A DNA stretch of 64,000 nt from Nesterenkonia populi (GCF_007994735.1 NZ_VOIL01000001.1:1-64000), one strand, 5' to 3'; positions 1 to 8,280 are shown, counted from the stretch's first letter. Numbers and translations are program-made. The notes: generated from the letters alone by a model not told the origin.

Positions 1-414
1 TCACTCAGCGAGCTGAATGCGTACGCCTGCCCGGGCCGCGGGGTTCTCCTCAGCCTCCACCTCCAAGGCTTTGAGCCCGTGGCCGGCAGGCAGCGCCTCG
101 GCGAGCTGCAGCGCGATGTACTGGACGATCACCTCGGTGGTGGAGAACTTCTCCGCGAAGTCAGGGTGCTCGTCCAGGTTCTTGTACCGCAGCGGCTCCA
201 GCACCTGGGCGAGCAGCCCGGAGGCCTGGCCGATGTCGATGACGACCCCGTGCTCGTCCAGACCCTGCCTCTGAAAGCTGGCGCGGATCCTCAGGGTCGC
301 CCCGTGCAGCTGCTGGGCGGGGCCGAAGAACTCGTGCTGCAGCGAATGGGCGATCATCAGATGATCATCGACTGTCAGCCGGAAGGTGGGGGCGACGGTG
401 CTGGAATCAGTCAC
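1..414 (-). CDS. 6-pyruvoyl-tetrahydropterin synthase / QueD-like protein (divergent)
   Basis: A 137-residue protein with the PTPS/QueD T-fold pattern: an AHS near residue 23, LHG at 36-38, a DIG at about 60-62, LDEH at 80-83, STTE at 91-94 and a late Glu-rich strand. PTPS and QueD enzymes act on dihydroneopterin triphosphate using a three-His zinc site and a catalytic Cys. Here the usual HGH is HGA (Ala39 replaces the third zinc His) and there is no Cys before the LHG. It is therefore a family member whose chemistry may be altered or lost. It starts at a GTG overlapping the stop of the upstream dehydrogenase (GTGA), so the two are translationally coupled. Fold assignment is fairly sure; substrate is unknown. 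Confidence 0.75.
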   Translation of the reverse strand: MTDSSTVAPTFRLTVDDHLMIAHSLQHEFFGPAQQLHGATLRIRASFQRQGLDEHGVVIDIGQASGLLAQVLEPLRYKNLDEHPDFAEKFSTTEVIVQYIALQLAEALPAGHGLKALEVEAEENPAARAGVRIQLAE

Positions 415-1409
415 AGATGCTCTCCTGGGTCGATGGGATGCTGGTGTGCGGGATAGTCAATCACGTGAAGGATCGTCTCAGGGTCGGCGAGAAGGCGGTT
501 CATCTCCGCCGGAAGCTGTGTGAGCGGCGAGCGCCCGGTGATCAGCGCGTCGAAGCGTTCGTCAGCCAGCAGGCCCAGTGCGGTGGCGAGACGTTCGGTG
601 CGGGTGCGGCGAAGCCGTTTGGGGGAGGCGACCTCCCCCACCTGCACCCCCAGGATCCGGAGTCGCCGGGCGTGGAAGTCGGAGCCCAGGGGAATCTGCG
701 GGGCGCTTGTCCCGTACCAGGAGAGCTCGACGACGGCGCCGTCGTCGCCGATGATCCGCAGCGCGGTCTCCAGTCCGGCTGCGGACGCGGAGGTATGGAG
801 AACGACATCCTGATCCCCGCCGGCCTCCTCCGGTGCCGCGGCAGCCAGTCCCAGCCGCTCGCACAGGGCGCGACGGCGCTCGTTCTGATCCACCATCAGC
901 ACATGGGCCCCCGCCCGCTCGGCCAGCAGTCCCGCGCAGAGGCCCACCAACCCGGCCCCCACCACTGCGACACGGTCGGCCAGGGTGAGCTGCGCCTCCC
1001 AGACTCCGTTGAGCGCCACCTCCGCGATCCCTGCCAGCAGGGCCCGCTCCGCCGACATCCCGGCGGGAAGCACGTGGCAGTCCTCCGTGCTCATCACCAC
1101 GTGCTGCCGGTGCCCGGAGAGGGTGAAGACCCGCTGTCCCACCAGATGCTCAGCCCCCTCACGGACGACGCCGACGTTGAGGTACCCGTGGGACACCGGG
1201 TGCGGCAGGTTTCCCAGCTGGTTCGGGGCACGCATCAGGTGCGCGACGGCGTCGGGCACCTCCCCGCGGTGCACCAGCCCCTCAGTGCCGCGGGATACCC
1301 CGGACACCAGCGTCTCGATCAGCGCCTCACCGTCATCGGGCACAGGCACGTCCGTCTCACGGATCTCGGAGGTGCTGGGGCCGGTGGTCCAGTACTGGAG
1401 CGTACGCAT
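411..1409 (-). CDS. Medium-chain (MDR) zinc-type dehydrogenase, BchC-like
   Basis: A 332-residue MDR-superfamily oxidoreductase. The N-terminal GroES-like part carries SGVSRGTE at about residues 40-47, where classical alcohol dehydrogenases have the catalytic zinc Cys, so catalytic zinc is probably absent. The Rossmann part has GAGLVGL near residue 160. The SxxSxGTE form resembles the BchC-type branch of the superfamily. I chose the ATG at 1409, which begins MRTLQYW, because the open frame upstream of it looks non-coding and runs into the divergent gene. It is transcribed away from the glycosyltransferase at 1468 and overlaps the PTPS-like gene by 4 nt. The pairing of PTPS-like, MDR and glycosyltransferase genes suggests one pathway; the substrate cannot be told from sequence. 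Confidence 0.78.
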   Translation of the reverse strand: MRTLQYWTTGPSTSEIRETDVPVPDDGEALIETLVSGVSRGTEGLVHRGEVPDAVAHLMRAPNQLGNLPHPVSHGYLNVGVVREGAEHLVGQRVFTLSGHRQHVVMSTEDCHVLPAGMSAERALLAGIAEVALNGVWEAQLTLADRVAVVGAGLVGLCAGLLAERAGAHVLMVDQNERRRALCERLGLAAAAPEEAGGDQDVVLHTSASAAGLETALRIIGDDGAVVELSWYGTSAPQIPLGSDFHARRLRILGVQVGEVASPKRLRRTRTERLATALGLLADERFDALITGRSPLTQLPAEMNRLLADPETILHVIDYPAHQHPIDPGEHL

Positions 1410-1454
1410 CGGGCAGAATCGTTCCAGGTCAGACCGGACGCAGCCTGAATGCGG

Positions 1455-1460
1455 CATGAT
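1455..1460 (+). promoter_or_regulatory. Candidate -10 box, leaderless start of glycosyltransferase
   Basis: CATGAT lies exactly 7 nt before the ATG at 1468 and no Shine-Dalgarno sequence is visible. The same spacing recurs before many genes in this window and favours 1468 over the nearby ATGs at 1456 and 1459. Confidence 0.45.
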
Positions 1461-1467
1461 GTCGTGC

Positions 1468-2565
1468 ATGCGACTGTTCGTGGACTGCCGGTACGTGCGC
1501 ACCCGCGTCCACGACGGGATCTCCCGCTACACCGCCTCCCTGGTGGAGACGCTTGGGTCCCCCACGTTCGCCTCCCGGGCACAGGTGACCATGCTGATCA
1601 GTGATCCTGCACAGCTGACGATGCTGCCCGATCTGCCGCACCTGCGAATCAGCTCCCCGACCTCCCCCCGGGAGCCGCTGGTGCCCCGGCAGATCAACCC
1701 GCACTCCCCCGACGTCGTCTTCTCCCCCATGCAGACCATGGGCAGCGCCGGACGCCGCTACCGGCTGATCCTCACGCTGCACGACCTGATCTACTACCAG
1801 CACCGCACTCCCCCGCGGGACCTGGCCGCCCCGGTGCGGGCCGGGTGGAGGCTCTACCACCTCAGCTACGCCCCGCAGCGGTGGACGCTGAACCGGGCCG
1901 ACGCCGTCGCCACCGTGTCCGAAACCACCGCCGGGCTGATCACGCAGCACCGGCTCACCAAGCGGCCTATCCACCTGATCCCCAACGCCCCGCAGCCGGT
2001 GAGCCGGCCCAGGGACCCTGGGTGCCTGCCAGCCCGGGAGCTTCTCTACATGGGGTCATTCATGGGGTACAAGAACGTGGAAGGCATCATTGAGGGGCTG
2101 AACCGCCTGCCGGAATACCGGCTTCACCTGTGCTCCCCGCTCACCGGGGCGCGACGGCGCGAGCTCATCGCATCGGCGGCAGACCCTGATCAGCTGGTCT
2201 TCCACGACGGGATCTCCGAGGAGGAGTACCGAGCGCTGCTGCACAGGGCAGCCGCCCTGGTGACACTGTCCCAGGCAGAGGGGTACGGGCTGCCGGTGAT
2301 CGAGGCGATGAGCCACGGCACCCCCGTGATCGTCTCCGAGCTGCCGATCTTCCGGGAGATCGCCGGCGACGCCGCCGGCACCCCCGCCGCTCAGGTCGTC
2401 ACCAATACGGAGGAGCTGGCTTCCGCGGTGCGCAGGCTGGAGGCCCCGGACATCTTCTCCGAGGCCAGCCAGACTGCCCGGAGACGCTCTGCGGCCTACT
2501 CCTGGGAGGATTCGGCGGAGCGTCTGCTGGCCGCGGCGGCATCAGCTCAGTCGTCGAAGAACTGA
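1468..2565 (+). CDS. GT4-family glycosyltransferase
   Basis: A 365-residue GT-B fold glycosyltransferase of the GT4 (group 1) type. The N-terminal acceptor domain begins MRLFVDCRYVRT and includes HDGISRYT. The C-terminal nucleotide-sugar domain has the EX7E element in EGYGLPVIEAMSHGTPVIVS near residues 271-290. It is a retaining enzyme that should use an NDP-sugar; the acceptor is unknown. No signal peptide or membrane helix is visible, so it is cytosolic or peripheral. Its 3' end overlaps the convergent second glycosyltransferase by 19 nt. It diverges from the MDR/PTPS pair across about 58 bp, which places it in the same small cluster. Confidence 0.87.
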   Translation: MRLFVDCRYVRTRVHDGISRYTASLVETLGSPTFASRAQVTMLISDPAQLTMLPDLPHLRISSPTSPREPLVPRQINPHSPDVVFSPMQTMGSAGRRYRLILTLHDLIYYQHRTPPRDLAAPVRAGWRLYHLSYAPQRWTLNRADAVATVSETTAGLITQHRLTKRPIHLIPNAPQPVSRPRDPGCLPARELLYMGSFMGYKNVEGIIEGLNRLPEYRLHLCSPLTGARRRELIASAADPDQLVFHDGISEEEYRALLHRAAALVTLSQAEGYGLPVIEAMSHGTPVIVSELPIFREIAGDAAGTPAAQVVTNTEELASAVRRLEAPDIFSEASQTARRRSAAYSWEDSAERLLAAAASAQSSKN

Positions 2566-3764
2566 CCGGTGTCCCACCAGTCAGCCCCGCAGTAAAGCCC
2601 CTCATAGGCGGCCATGATCTTTCCGATGTCGTGCTGACCGGCCCTCTCCCGGCTGGCCTGTCCCATCGCTTCCCGATCAGCGGCGGGGCGCCGGAGCACC
2701 TTCTCCAGCTGCTCAGCGAGGTCCTCGGAGTCGTTGGGGGTGAACAGATGCCCGTTCTGCCCCTCTGAGACGAGGTGAGGCAGAGCCAGGGCGTCGGCCA
2801 GCACCACCGGTTTGGCCGCGCTCATCGCTTCCAAGGACACCAGCGACTGCAGCTCTGCTGTTCCCGGCTGGCAGAACACATCCGCGGCCAGGTAGGCCCG
2901 CCGCAGCTCGTCCTCCTCGAGGTGCCCACGCAAATCCACCCTGCCGGCGAGCCCCAGCTCATCGACCTGCTCGCGGAGCACATCGCGCTGCTCCCCATCT
3001 CCGACGACCTCAAGCCTGATGTTCAGGGCAGGGTCAGTTCTGGCGATCGCGTCGATCAGCACGTCCACGTTCTTCTCCACCGCGAGACGGCCCACAAAAA
3101 GCACTGTCGGGTGCTCCCTCACCGGCTTCTGCTCACCGGGGCGCAGGGCGTAGTAGTCGACATCGATGCCGTTGGACAGCGGCAGAACCCGTTCGAACCC
3201 CGCCTTCTCCCTCATCGTCTCCGCGGCCAGAGGGGTTGGGGTGGTGACCACGTTGGCTCGGCCCATCAGCCTGCTCATGTCCCTCCACGAGTTCCGGGAG
3301 ACAACGTTCTTGAACCACTGGGGGAACGGCAGGAACGGGTCCAGGTTCTCCGGCATGAAATGGTTGGTGGCGATCAGGCGGATCCGGCGGCGCTGGGCGG
3401 CCAGGATCCCCGCCTTGCCGATCATGTAGTGGCACTGGACGTGGATGACGTCAGGCCGGATCTCGTCGACCAGCCGCCGCATGGCAGGCTCCACGGTCCA
3501 TGGCAGGCAGAGTCGGAAGTACTCATGGGTGGGAGCTTTGAAGGAGCGGAACCGGTGGATGGTGGCCTCGGGGCTCTCCTCCACAGTGTCCCGGCCCGGC
3601 CCGGGCCGGGCAGCGGCGATGTGCACCTCGTGGCCCCGCGATGCCATGTGCTTGGCCAGCCGGTGGCCGAAGACGGCGGCGCCGTTGACGTCCGGCGGGT
3701 AGGTGTCGGCGACGATCAGCACCCGCAGCGGGGCACGGTCAGGCTCAGGCGCAGGGTCGTTCAC
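2547..3764 (-). CDS. GT4-family glycosyltransferase, lipid-acceptor type
   Basis: A 405-residue GT4 glycosyltransferase. The N-terminus has the nucleotide-binding start LRVLIVADTYPPDVNGAAVF followed by HRLAKHMASRGHEVHI, typical of mannosyl- and glucosyltransferases acting on lipids. The donor domain carries VLFVGRLAVEKNVDVLIDA and the EX7E element ELQSLVSLEAMSAAKPVV. It starts at a GTG that overlaps the stop of the upstream CDP-alcohol phosphotransferase (GTGA). Coupling to a phospholipid-head-group enzyme suggests that it glycosylates a membrane lipid or its precursor (inference). The 3' end runs 19 nt into the convergent glycosyltransferase gene. Confidence 0.87.
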   Translation of the reverse strand: MNDPAPEPDRAPLRVLIVADTYPPDVNGAAVFGHRLAKHMASRGHEVHIAAARPGPGRDTVEESPEATIHRFRSFKAPTHEYFRLCLPWTVEPAMRRLVDEIRPDVIHVQCHYMIGKAGILAAQRRRIRLIATNHFMPENLDPFLPFPQWFKNVVSRNSWRDMSRLMGRANVVTTPTPLAAETMREKAGFERVLPLSNGIDVDYYALRPGEQKPVREHPTVLFVGRLAVEKNVDVLIDAIARTDPALNIRLEVVGDGEQRDVLREQVDELGLAGRVDLRGHLEEDELRRAYLAADVFCQPGTAELQSLVSLEAMSAAKPVVLADALALPHLVSEGQNGHLFTPNDSEDLAEQLEKVLRRPAADREAMGQASRERAGQHDIGKIMAAYEGLYCGADWWDTGQFFDD

Positions 3765-4549
3765 GGGGTGCTGGCCCTCCGGGGCGCTGTCTCGCCGGCC
3801 TGGGCCTCAGGCACAGCCCCCGGGTACAGGACGGCCGGGTCTACAGGCTCCAGATCCTCAGGGTCGATGAGGTCTTCCGGGTCCACGATCTGGATGGGAG
3901 CGGTGGCTGGGACCACCCAGGCGCTGCGGTCCCAGCTGCTGATGCCTTGGCGGCGCAGCCGGAGGAACTTGGCCCACAGCTGCCATATGTAGTCCAGGCA
4001 GGCAACAGCGTGCAGCACGCAGGCGGCGAGCAGCGCGGACTCGACGATGAAGGGCAGCACGTCAGTGTCGAAGCGCTCCGCGGGGACCAGCAGGCTCAGA
4101 GGGAAGGCGAGCATCACGAGCGCGGTGCGGACCTTGCCCACCGGGGAGACCTTCAGCTGGGGAGACCCGCGGAAGAGGGACAGCCCCGTGACCAGCAGCA
4201 GGGCGTCTGCGATCAGGATGGTCCACAGCACCCAGACGGGGACCACCCCGTAGCCCACCAGGGTCAGGGCAATGATGATCATCGCCACCCGGTCTGCCAG
4301 CGGGTCAAGCCACAGGCCCACGGTGCTGATCTGGTCGAAGGCACGGGCGACGAACCCGTCGACCCAGTCGGTGACGCCGAGGACCACCAGAGTCCAGAAT
4401 GCGGCCATGTAGGCACCGTCGTGCACGAACCAGACGAACAGCGGCACCAGCAGGAACCGCAGGACGGTGACGATGTTGGGCGCTGTCCAGAAGGTCTCGC
4501 GCACGGTGTACTCGAAACCGTCCCTGGTCCCGGCACCGATGAGTCTCAC
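3761..4549 (-). CDS. CDP-alcohol phosphatidyltransferase (PgsA/cardiolipin synthase-like)
   Basis: An integral membrane enzyme of 262 residues with the complete CDP-alcohol phosphotransferase signature: DWVDGFVAR, then eight residues, then G-x3-D-x3-D in GLWLDPLAD. All four metal and substrate Asp residues are present. These enzymes move a phosphatidyl group from CDP-diacylglycerol to an alcohol such as glycerol phosphate or phosphatidylglycerol. About five to six membrane helices follow one another, and a C-terminal acidic and proline-rich tail of roughly 60 residues extends beyond the usual domain. I use the GTG at 4549 (VRLIGAG); a second GTG at 4505 is possible and no clear ribosome-binding site decides. 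It is coupled to the downstream glycosyltransferase by a 4-nt overlap. Confidence 0.85.
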   Translation of the reverse strand: MRLIGAGTRDGFEYTVRETFWTAPNIVTVLRFLLVPLFVWFVHDGAYMAAFWTLVVLGVTDWVDGFVARAFDQISTVGLWLDPLADRVAMIIIALTLVGYGVVPVWVLWTILIADALLLVTGLSLFRGSPQLKVSPVGKVRTALVMLAFPLSLLVPAERFDTDVLPFIVESALLAACVLHAVACLDYIWQLWAKFLRLRRQGISSWDRSAWVVPATAPIQIVDPEDLIDPEDLEPVDPAVLYPGAVPEAQAGETAPRRASTP

Positions 4550-4580
4550 GGAGGAAAGTCTACTGCGCGCCGGTGAGCGG

Positions 4581-5423
4581 TCAGCGCCTGACCAGCTCGC
4601 GCAGGAACACCGCGCCTGCCGCGGTGGCGCCGGCAGCCACCGAGAGCGGCTTCCAGCGCTCAGAGACGAACTCACGGGCCTGGTCCGCCCTGCGGCTCTC
4701 CTGCTGGGCGGCAGGATTCGGCTCCACGGGGCTGGAGGCCAGCTCGTCCTCGGCTGCCCTGCCCTTGGGCAGGCGGGCCGCAATCTGGTCCTGCAGCCCG
4801 GCGATGTGCTCACGGCGCAGAGCCGTGCGCCGCAGCAGCTCGGTGTAGTTCGGCTTCTCCGGCTCGCCCGTGCCCGGCTTCTTCCGCTGCTCAGCGGCCT
4901 GTCGCTTGGCCTCCGCCTTGGCCTGACGCTTCCGCTCATCGGCCCGGTCCAAGCGGGCCGGGTCGAAGCTGCTGCCCTCGCGCACCGTTCCCAGATCCAG
5001 GCGGAACCCTCGAATGGCGTCCTCAGGCTTCAGGGGCATGGCGGACTTGAGCTTGAACAGGCCCACCAGCACAAAGATCAGCGCAATGAGCAGGAAGGCG
5101 GCGCCGACGATCAGGGCGGCGGCCCACAGCTCGAAGATCAGGGAGAGGCCGGCAATGGCGGCCACGATCAGCGCCACCGCCAGGAAGATGACGAACACGA
5201 GTCCGATCACCATCAGGGCCGCGGCGATCCCGGCTGCCACGCCCTTGGCCTTCATCTGGGCGACGGCGACGCCGATCTCGTCGTTGATCTGCTTGGGCCC
5301 CAGGCGCAGCAGGAGCTTCACGACATCGACCATCGAGGTCTTGGGCTTGCTCTTCGGCGCAGCGTGCTCTGCCACGGTGGGTGCCTCCATCCGGTGAGGA
5401 ACGTGCTGGTCAGTCTGCTCCAA
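4581..5423 (-). CDS. Phage-holin-family (DUF1469-like) membrane protein
   Basis: A 280-residue protein resembling the actinobacterial putative holin superfamily (DUF1469/Phage_holin_3_6). A soluble stretch SMVDVVKLLLRLGPKQINDE at about residues 30-49 precedes two strongly hydrophobic helices at about 65-125. A long charged region rich in Arg/Lys/Ala/Gln follows, then a short hydrophobic stretch near the C-terminus. Despite the family name, these proteins are chromosomal in most actinobacteria and there is no phage gene nearby. The frame opens with a TTG at 5423; an ATG at 5390 (MEAPTVAEH) is equally possible, and neither has a convincing ribosome-binding site. It lies 31 nt upstream of the phosphotransferase and is probably cotranscribed. 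Confidence 0.72.
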   Translation of the reverse strand: MEQTDQHVPHRMEAPTVAEHAAPKSKPKTSMVDVVKLLLRLGPKQINDEIGVAVAQMKAKGVAAGIAAALMVIGLVFVIFLAVALIVAAIAGLSLIFELWAAALIVGAAFLLIALIFVLVGLFKLKSAMPLKPEDAIRGFRLDLGTVREGSSFDPARLDRADERKRQAKAEAKRQAAEQRKKPGTGEPEKPNYTELLRRTALRREHIAGLQDQIAARLPKGRAAEDELASSPVEPNPAAQQESRRADQAREFVSERWKPLSVAAGATAAGAVFLRELVRR

Positions 5424-5488
5424 ACTATCACCACCGTCTCCCTTGCACCGGGGCGGCAGGGTCGACGCCCCTGGTCAGCCGCTGTCGG

Positions 5489-6787
5489 TCAGCAGACCGA
5501 GTCGGTGGGCCGCGGGTTGGCCAGTCCCGCCAAGGAGCGGCACTTCAGCCCCGCCCAGGTGCCTGCGAGCGCCGCCAGCGCCCACAGCCAGCCGGAGACC
5601 GAGCCGGAAGCGATGCCGCCCAGGTAGGCTCCGATGTTGCACCCTTCGGCCAGGCGGGCGCCGATTCCCATCAGGATCCCGCCCAAGAGCGCGACGCCCA
5701 CGTGCTTCCATCTGATGTCCCGGTTGAGCACCCAGGAGCCGCCGGCGGCGGCGGCGATCGCGGCACCGATCATGATGCCGAAGTTGGTCAGCGAGTTCTG
5801 GTGGGACAGGACCGGATCGGCGATCATCTCAGCCCAGCCGTCCTGCTGCCAGAACTCCCAGGTCTCGGGCTGCAGGCCCAGCAGCTGCAGGAACCTCGCG
5901 CCCCACAGCGCCAGAGCGTTGGTCACGCCCCAGATGCCGCCGGAGACCCACATCACCGCGCCGCCGAGACCGGCCAGCACCAGGGCGCCGACCCACATGG
6001 GCCAGGAGCCCCGGACCGCACGGGCCCAGCCGCGCGCCGTCGGCGGGGTGCCTGCCGGCGGAGGGGTGCGGCGGGCCTGGATCACCTTCGAAATGCCGAT
6101 CAGGGCCAGCAGGGCGAGGATCGTGATGCCCCAGCCGCCGACATAGCCGACGTGGTCCGAGAGCAGCACAGGCTCCATGCCCGGCAGGTCCCGGACCAGT
6201 GCGAAGAACCACGGGGTGGTGAAGATGACCGAGCCGGCGATGAAGCCGATCAGGGTAGGCACCACCGTTGACTGCCCGGAGCCCACGGCGAAGAGGGTGC
6301 CGGAGGCGCAGCCGCCGCCCAGCTGCATGCCGATCCCGAAGATGAACGCGCCCAGGAACAGCCCCACGCCGATCGTTCCGCTGTACGGGGTCGGCTCGTT
6401 GCCGAATGCCGACCAGCCGGTGACGAAGAGCAGCATGAAGATCGTCGCCGTGGTGCCCAGCAGCAGCGCGTGATTGCGCAGCCCCTGACCGTTGCCGACC
6501 GCCACCAGCTGCCGCCACGCGGAGGTGAAGCCGAATCTCGAGTGGAACAGTGCGATGCCCAGCCCCAGGCCGAGGATCAGCAGAACCCCGAAGTAGACGC
6601 CCTGCTCGACGCCGTCGCGCATCGTGTTCGAGAAGAACACCCAGGCCAGCAGGCCCGCCGCCAGCAGAAGGAAGATGCTGATCTTCCGGGGCTGCGGCGG
6701 CTTCGCCGGGTCCGGCGTCGGGGGTGCCGCGCAGGTTGGGGCGGGTTTGAAGACCGAGCTGTCGATCTTGGTGAGACTGGTCGCCAT
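5489..6787 (-). CDS. YeeE/YedE-family sulfur-compound transporter
   Basis: A 432-residue polytopic membrane protein with two internally related halves. The first half has GIGMQLGGGCASGTLFAVG and the second GIGARLAEGCNIGAYLGG. These are the conserved glycine-cysteine motifs of YeeE/YedE proteins, whose characterised member TsuA imports thiosulfate by passing it along cysteines. About ten or more helices are visible. The ATG at 6787 (MATSLTKIDSS) is preceded by AAGGAG at a rather long spacing of 13 nt. No tusA or rhodanese gene is adjacent, so thiosulfate as substrate is inferred from the family only. It stands alone between the holin-like gene and the divergent TM2 gene. Confidence 0.85.
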   Translation of the reverse strand: MATSLTKIDSSVFKPAPTCAAPPTPDPAKPPQPRKISIFLLLAAGLLAWVFFSNTMRDGVEQGVYFGVLLILGLGLGIALFHSRFGFTSAWRQLVAVGNGQGLRNHALLLGTTATIFMLLFVTGWSAFGNEPTPYSGTIGVGLFLGAFIFGIGMQLGGGCASGTLFAVGSGQSTVVPTLIGFIAGSVIFTTPWFFALVRDLPGMEPVLLSDHVGYVGGWGITILALLALIGISKVIQARRTPPPAGTPPTARGWARAVRGSWPMWVGALVLAGLGGAVMWVSGGIWGVTNALALWGARFLQLLGLQPETWEFWQQDGWAEMIADPVLSHQNSLTNFGIMIGAAIAAAAGGSWVLNRDIRWKHVGVALLGGILMGIGARLAEGCNIGAYLGGIASGSVSGWLWALAALAGTWAGLKCRSLAGLANPRPTDSVC

Positions 6788-6929
6788 AGCTGAGGAGAAG
6801 CTCCTTGTGGGGACGGGCCCTCCGGGCTGCGGATGTGCGCCGCGGACGGTTCTTCGGCCCAGAAAGAATAGGGGACCGAAGTGAACCCGCCGCCGGATGA
6901 TGTCACACGCATTCACAGACGTGCGCTGG

Positions 6930-6957
6930 CTGACACCGCCTGGCCCGGGCGTAGCAT
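6930..6957 (+). promoter_or_regulatory. Promoter of TM2-domain gene (-35 and -10), leaderless
   Basis: CTGACA at 6930-6935, a 16-nt spacer and TAGCAT at 6952-6957, followed by 7 nt and the GTG at 6965. This is one of the two best-formed promoters in the window and supports a leaderless mRNA. Confidence 0.55.
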
Positions 6958-6964
6958 TGGGGCC

Positions 6965-7408
6965 GTGCGCGACTACGACCTCGATGAGATGTATGCCAAC
7001 ACCTATACGGAGGACGATCGGCGCGCCCACGAGAACCGGCCCATCAGCGAGAAGAAGTTCCTGATCGCATGGGCTGCCGCCGTCGTCGGCGGTCTCATCG
7101 GTGCCCAGCGCTGGTATCTGGGCCTCATTGCCACCGCCGCGGTGAAGACCCTTCTGTTCTGCGCCGCCCTGGTGCTCTTCGCCATTGACGAGCTGGGCCT
7201 GGCGCTCGGAACCATGTCGGTCACCGGTGCCTGGACGATCATCGACCTGTTCCTGCTGCTCTCCGGCACGATGCGCGATAGGAAGGATCACGAGCTCAAG
7301 GGCTACAGCCAGTGGGCCGGGCCCTGCGCGGCAGCCACAGTGCTGCTGTTCGCCGGGATGCTGGTGGTGGCCCTGGTGATGGGAACCAGCTCAGGAGTTG
7401 CCGGATAG
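6965..7408 (+). CDS. TM2-domain membrane protein
   Basis: A 147-residue protein with an acidic N-terminus (residues 1-30) and a TM2 domain: GGLIGAQRWYLGLIATAAVK, then a second helix ending in the WTIIDLFLLLSG signature. A third hydrophobic segment follows at about 115-140. TM2 proteins are small double-helix membrane proteins of unknown biochemical role. I prefer the GTG at 6965 because TAGCAT sits 7 nt before it. An upstream in-frame GTG at 6881 would add 28 unconvincing residues. It is convergent with the siderophore-interacting protein gene. Confidence 0.75.
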   Translation: MRDYDLDEMYANTYTEDDRRAHENRPISEKKFLIAWAAAVVGGLIGAQRWYLGLIATAAVKTLLFCAALVLFAIDELGLALGTMSVTGAWTIIDLFLLLSGTMRDRKDHELKGYSQWAGPCAAATVLLFAGMLVVALVMGTSSGVAG

Positions 7409-7413
7409 AGCTC

Positions 7414-7439
7414 CGGGCGCGAAGGCAGGTGCGCGCCCG
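7414..7439. terminator. Hairpin between convergent genes
   Basis: Eight-base-pair stem CGGGCGCG/CGCGCCCG (7414-7421 with 7432-7439) with a 10-nt loop, in the 41-nt gap between convergent stops. There is no T-run, so intrinsic termination is uncertain. Confidence 0.4.
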
Positions 7440-7449
7440 CGGAACCGGC

Positions 7450-8280
7450 TCAGTCCTCCTCGATCTGACCGGCGGGCGTCCTCTTCTCGGCTTGGAACTC
7501 CTGCTCCTTGCGGCCATGGGCCCAGTAGGCGGATATTGAGAGGCCTCTGCGGCTCAGGCCCCGCTCCTTGACGAGGTGACGCCGGATCGTCTTCATCTGT
7601 GCGCGCTCTCCGTGCACGAACACCTGCACGTCACCCTGCGGCAGCTCAACCTCCTCAATGGCTGCGGCGAGCAGGGTTGTCTCAGGGGCGAAGTCGCCGC
7701 CGCGGTGCAGCCAGCGGACCTCCACTCCGGCGGGCGCGGCGATCGGCTGCTGCTCGGCCTCGCCGTGCACCTCGATCAGGGCCAGCCCCTCGGAGTCGGG
7801 ACCCATGGCCTCCAATGAGGAGGCAATGGCAGGCAGGGCTGCCGCGTCACCGGCCAGCAGATGCCAGTCAGCCTCCGGACGAGGTGAATAGCCGGAGCCG
7901 GGCCCGAAGAAGCACACCTTCTCCCCCGGCTCAGCATGCGCAGCCCAGGGCCCGGCGAGGCCGTCGTCGCCGTGGACGACGAAGTCGACCCAGATCTGCT
8001 CCGCCTCACGGTCGATGTGCCGGATGGTGTAGGTCCGGGTGGCAGGCATCTGCTCAGGAGGCAGCTGCTCACGCAGGGCGTCCATGTCGTATGGGGGCTC
8101 AAGCCCCAGTGACGGGTCCGTGAAGAGCACCTTGATGTACTGGTCGGTGTCTTCCTTGAATTCGATGTCCCGGAAGCCCTCGCCTCCGAGCACCAGACGC
8201 ACCATATGGGGCGTGAGCTGCTCGCGGCGGACCACGTAGAGCAGAGTCTGGCGGCGGGGCTTGCGCGGCTTATCCGACAT
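7450..8280 (-). CDS. Siderophore-interacting protein (ferric-siderophore reductase)
   Basis: A 276-residue cytosolic flavoprotein of the SIP family, which reduces ferric siderophores using FAD and NAD(P)H. The FAD-binding domain contains TRTYTIRHID with the key RTYTIR at 82-87. The C-terminal NAD(P)H-binding half includes the LLAGDAAALPAI loop and the family's terminal signature SAYWAHGRKEQEFQAEK. Length is normal for the family. A TAGGGT box lies 6 nt before the ATG, suggesting a leaderless transcript. No siderophore transporter or iron-regulator box is visible nearby. The LOG-family gene lies 66 nt upstream on the same strand. Confidence 0.9.
   Translation of the reverse strand: MSDKPRKPRRQTLLYVVRREQLTPHMVRLVLGGEGFRDIEFKEDTDQYIKVLFTDPSLGLEPPYDMDALREQLPPEQMPATRTYTIRHIDREAEQIWVDFVVHGDDGLAGPWAAHAEPGEKVCFFGPGSGYSPRPEADWHLLAGDAAALPAIASSLEAMGPDSEGLALIEVHGEAEQQPIAAPAGVEVRWLHRGGDFAPETTLLAAAIEEVELPQGDVQVFVHGERAQMKTIRRHLVKERGLSRRGLSISAYWAHGRKEQEFQAEKRTPAGQIEED

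Noticed and set aside
411..1502. Longer start for the MDR dehydrogenase at 1502
   Set aside because: It would overlap the divergent glycosyltransferase gene, and the added 31 residues have no similarity to MDR N-termini; the fold starts at MRTLQYW.
4581..5423. Holin-like gene taken as a prophage trace
   Set aside because: No integrase, capsid, tail or lysin gene nearby. This family is a normal chromosomal membrane protein in actinobacteria, and composition matches the neighbours.
6881..6964. Longer start for the TM2 protein at GTG 6881
   Set aside because: It would place the good promoter (6930-6957) inside the gene and add residues without family resemblance.
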